Source: Glossina fuscipes (lineage: Eukaryota > Arthropoda > Insecta > Diptera > Glossinidae). Taken from it: a stretch of 64,000 bases of DNA. Below the pieces are notes generated by a model. That model was not told where the DNA came from. It saw nothing but the letters and a program-made list of their open reading frames with translations, and did no database searches. Shown here piece after piece: positions 61,067-64,000 of this stretch (position 1 is its first letter; each line of letters begins with the position of its first letter). The DNA lies in NCBI RefSeq assembly GCF_014805625.2, contig NW_023998416.1, forward strand, positions 13,941,293-14,005,292, written 5' to 3'. The position numbers and the translations under genes were made by a program.

Positions 61067-62039
61067 AACAAATCTATCTTTGGGAAGTCATGAGAAATCA
61101 TTTACAACAATGTGTCATACTCAATTGTAATGAAGTGAAGTTACTGAACACAAATATTCGCAAACGTACATACACACACACCATAATGAGATAAAATTAT
61201 GCTAATTCTTACAACTTAGATATGCGGATAACTTTTTTTTCGTTAAACATGCAAATCGTACAAAAAGTTGCTTTCATAGTAGAAAAAAAAAAGAAAGAGA
61301 AGCTAAGATTTAAAAGTTGACAGTAATTTTCTTAGCACTTTCGCTGCTAAAAATGATTATGCAATTTACTATTCTAGATTTTGAGTAAAGTCATCCGATT
61401 AGACCAAAATTCGGTTTATCTATTTGCGGTGCATAAAAATCATGGCACGCGTACCTTATTTTTGTTTTAAGCGAGAGTTTGCGAAAACGGAAACATCTCT
61501 AGTGGTTCATCGTGAGTACCTGTAAGGAAAACTACACCTCACGATGTCCGCTGACATATGGATTATTTTTGCGTGAACCAGCGCCGTAAAGAGAATGAGG
61601 CAACCTGTATAAGCTAGGAGCATCACTCTAACTGGGACACCAGACTGATTGAAGCTATAGGGCCAATAAACCGACTCTGGCGACCGATTGTTAGGAAAGA
61701 TTGAAAACCGCAACCGCCATGATACTGCCTGAAGGGCCTTACCCAGCGGTCAGAACTCTCTACCGCAACTACAAGATCGCCGCCAAAAGAAGTTGTTCTA
61801 CGACCAGATAAATAACGAGCGGGCCCTTAATCCCCTTGGAGCGAATGTTTAGGCTCTACAGCCTTCTTTTCAAATTTTCAAAATATAGTCCAACCCATTT
61901 CCTCAAATATGAGACTGTGTAACCACAGCTTTGACAATATCTCTCCTTGAGATAAGTTCAAAGAAGTTCAAAGACATAAAAAAGAAAATTTTGGAACAGC
62001 TTAGCAGTTGATGAATGAACTATATCTTGATGCTTCAAT
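61067..62039. other. non-coding stretch with a GC-richer island
   Basis: Bases 61500-61850 are much less AT-rich than the rest of the window. They contain no long frame on either strand beyond 68 codons (minus, 61713-61507). It could be an unrecognised repeat or retroelement piece. The rest is AT-rich with nothing seen. Confidence 0.4.
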
Positions 62040-62760
62040 GCGATGAGAGCGAAGGATCCAAAAGGATCATAAATGGCGTAATATGCAAAAAAAGCTTTCT
62101 ATGGCATATTGTGAATTGGCGCTGAAAAGTGAGTCTGCTAAGACAATCCTAAGCATAAACAGTCATAGGTTAGTGCAGGAAAACCACACCCATCGACACC
62201 GAAGCGGAATATTCATGGACATAATTTTGCTGTGCATTTGGCGGGATCCAGAAGGTGCAGTGTACGATTAGCTTTTAAAACCGGATAACTCTGTTACTGC
62301 AAACATCAACCGATGTCAATTGAGTAAATTGAGCGATGCGTCATTGCAAACAAGATCAGCAAAAGCGGTTAATAGGCGCAAAGTTATCCTCTTGCAAGAC
62401 AATGGTTAGCCACACGTGGCAAGAGTTGTGAAGGATACACTGTTGCTGCTCGAATGGAAAGGTCTGCCTCATCCAGCATATTTGCCAGAAATAGCGTCTC
62501 TTGATTACCACTTGTTCACAGCATGACCCGCCTGCCACGCAGTTTCGAAATGCGGAGGAAGCGCGAATATTGATCGATGATTGGATTACTGTCAAAACAA
62601 TATGCGTCTTTCGGCGCAGTATCGTCACGTTGCCAAAAAGATGGGAAAAAGTTGTAGAAAATGATGGAAAATATTTTGATTTGCATTTGTTGGACCAATT
62701 TTTCTTAATAAATGTTTTGTTCAGGTGAAAAAAATGATCAAACTACATGCAAGCACCTAA
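62040..62760 (+). pseudogene. mariner transposase remnant, DD34D family, copy 2 (best preserved)
   Basis: KSFLWHIV at 62092-62115 begins the catalytic domain. The first Asp, in the GDEKW motif, is now Ala (GCT, 62121-62123), and the Trp has become a stop. LLCIWRDPEGAVYD then a stop (62227-62271) is the WWDxxGVxYYELLKP block. RRKVILLQDNG-stop-PHVARVV keeps the second Asp (62398-62400). LPHPAYLPEIASLDYHLF keeps the third Asp (62503-62505), 34 residues later, giving the DD34D spacing of true mariners. IDDWITVK, FRR and RWEKVVENDGKYFD complete the C-terminus with further frameshifts. In intact elements this enzyme cuts and pastes a ~1.3-kb DNA transposon. This copy is dead: one lost catalytic residue, at least three stops, several frameshifts. 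The N-terminal DNA-binding half is absent. Confidence 0.9.
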
Positions 62761-63563
62761 CATTTTAAACTTTCGTTTAAATAAATTTAATGCATTTAAT
62801 TGTGATTCTATCAAATAAGAAGTTTCGCAATTTATTTAGTTGCTTTTTCGAAATGTAATCATCTCAGCCAAAATGTGAACCTAAAAACAATAATTGTGAT
62901 TATAATCATAAAGATACATAGCACTAATCGCTGCTTATCATAATAAGGTCAAAGTTATATAGAATTAGCTAAGATAATTGTTATTCACCGTTTACATGCG
63001 CAGAGACGGAGAAACGACATATCATAGCCGTACGTACTTAGCACAAAACTTATGAGAGTGAATAATAAAAAAGTAAACAAGTTGCGTAATCAGCAACATG
63101 CAATTGTCAACAAAGTTGTAAGAAGCCGTGGTAAACGATAGTTATCTTTATACATATGGCAAAGCTTAACGAAATGTATTACAAAGTTTATAGTTAGTCA
63201 AGCAACCCAGTCCCGTAAAATAAATCTTAAATAAAATATCTAAACATTCATGCCTTTCCTCTGACGTGGGAGAATGGTTTGATTTTAGCCTGAATTCGTA
63301 TGAAAGGAAGAATGCGATCAGACTTCCATCCTAAGCTACGCAGCGTAAGGATTAAGAAGTTTCTTTGCTCTGACTTAATCGCATCATGGAACCTGCGGTT
63401 AGGTGCATAAATAATGGAAGCATACTCTTCCTAAATAACTCGTACTTGAGCTAAGTAAAGTCGCTAAGTCGCTGTAAGGATGCTCACACTATCTCATCAT
63501 GAATTCTAAAAGTGTCATGGCTTCGTTTCCATATGTAGCTTAAATTTTAATCCAATCAATTAT
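62761..63563. other. AT-rich non-coding stretch
   Basis: No frame or known repeat recognised. Confidence 0.5.
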
Positions 63564-63692
63564 CCGCCTGAGTGGCCGAGCAGGCAAAGAGACTGCTTGA
63601 CTAGCAACTCAATGATCATGGGTTCAAATCTCAACTGTGTAGAGTTTCCAATGAAGCCAATAGACATAGACGCTAGTACTTTAAGAGTTTAT
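63564..63692 (+). repeat. tRNA-derived SINE, family A, best head
   Basis: Starts CCGCCTGAGTGGCCGAGCAGG; TGGCCGAGCAGG (63573-63584) fits box A and carries the GGCCGAG typical of Ser/Leu tRNAs. Box B GGGTTCAAATC is at 63620-63630. The about 47-base spacing suits a long-variable-arm tRNA. The body GTAGAGTTTCCAATGAAGCC and GACGCTAGTACTTTAAGAG matches the copies at 5549 and 14771. It is not a functional tRNA: the acceptor ends do not pair and a non-tRNA body continues. Confidence 0.75.
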
Positions 63693-64000
63693 ATATAATA
63701 TACATAAATAATAACAATAATCTAATTAAGTAACTAACTACTAAAAACTTGAATAAATTAGAATGTGTTACGAATTCAAATAGAAGCTAAGATAAATGCG
63801 GATACAAAAACATAGGTTTATATATACTTATAACATGCGTAGAATGAAAATGCAAAAGAAAAGATTTTACGTAACATACAATATGTATATATATATATAT
63901 ATTCACTTTTTTTTTGATTAGTGACAAACTGTTTCAACACACTTAAAACTTTTCATGCAATAGATTTTTCAGTCGATTGCCACGTTATTAGACTAATGCA
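63693..64000. other. AT-rich non-coding end of window
   Basis: An AT run lies at 63881-63902 and a T run just after it. No gene is seen. Confidence 0.6.

Noticed and set aside
63564..63640. Functional tRNA gene
   Set aside because: Box A and box B are present, but the acceptor stem does not pair and the unit recurs with a non-tRNA body, so it is a SINE.
1..64000. CRISPR array, operon, prophage or other prokaryotic system
   Set aside because: No spaced direct repeats, ribosome-binding sites or compact coding runs; composition and introns are eukaryotic.

Overview
This is AT-rich, gene-poor nuclear DNA from a higher fly (Diptera, Brachycera). Evidence for this: long A/T tracts, CAA/CAG/TTG triplet runs typical of fly non-coding DNA, dispersed repeats of a kind seen in calyptrate and other schizophoran flies, and one protein-coding exon that I recognise as the N-terminal exon of outspread (osp), the insect relative of vertebrate MPRIP/p116Rip. 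A tsetse-like or muscoid fly is my best guess, but nothing in the window fixes the genus.

Layout. The only host coding exon I can support lies on the minus strand at 2743-2558. It encodes 62 residues with the MPRIP/outspread signature and ends in a consensus GTAAGT donor. Bases 1-2557 are therefore intron. The PH-domain exons must lie beyond the left edge. Everything to the right is 5' to this coding exon: 5' UTR, upstream introns, promoter(s) or intergenic DNA. About 3.2-3.55 kb holds a GAGA-rich tract, a candidate promoter-proximal region. Triplet-repeat-rich stretches near 8.1-8.4 and 13.1-14.4 kb may be further regulatory or 5' UTR sequence, but I cannot prove it.

The remaining roughly 58 kb is dominated by old transposable-element debris. 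(i) About fourteen copies of a ~300-bp non-coding element with imperfect inverted ends of the form ATACCCTACACCAC...GTGGTGTAGGGTAT, in both orientations; one pair is head-to-head at 41.65-42.16 kb. (ii) A second, related-looking non-coding repeat family (27.24-27.56, 50.85-51.03 kb, and weaker traces). (iii) tRNA-derived SINEs: family A at 5.55, 14.77, 25.81 and 63.56 kb, family B at 23.11 and 26.44 kb, and a possible third type at 29.33 kb. (iv) Decayed mariner transposase genes: two copies of one DD34D family (37.13 and 62.04 kb), an irritans-like copy (35.30 kb), an N-terminal fragment (28.68 kb), a C-terminal fragment (59.95 kb) and a doubtful piece (26.63 kb). (v) A pogo/Tigger-type CENP-B helix-turn-helix remnant (47.06 kb). 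All of these carry stops, frameshifts or lost catalytic residues, so none is active.

There are no rRNA genes, canonical tRNA genes, CRISPR arrays, operons or prokaryotic features. I did not find a new multi-gene system. The most useful leads are the osp assignment, the inverted-end repeat family, the SINE families and a few unexplained open frames (54.1-54.7, 44.5-44.8, 61.5-61.85 kb).
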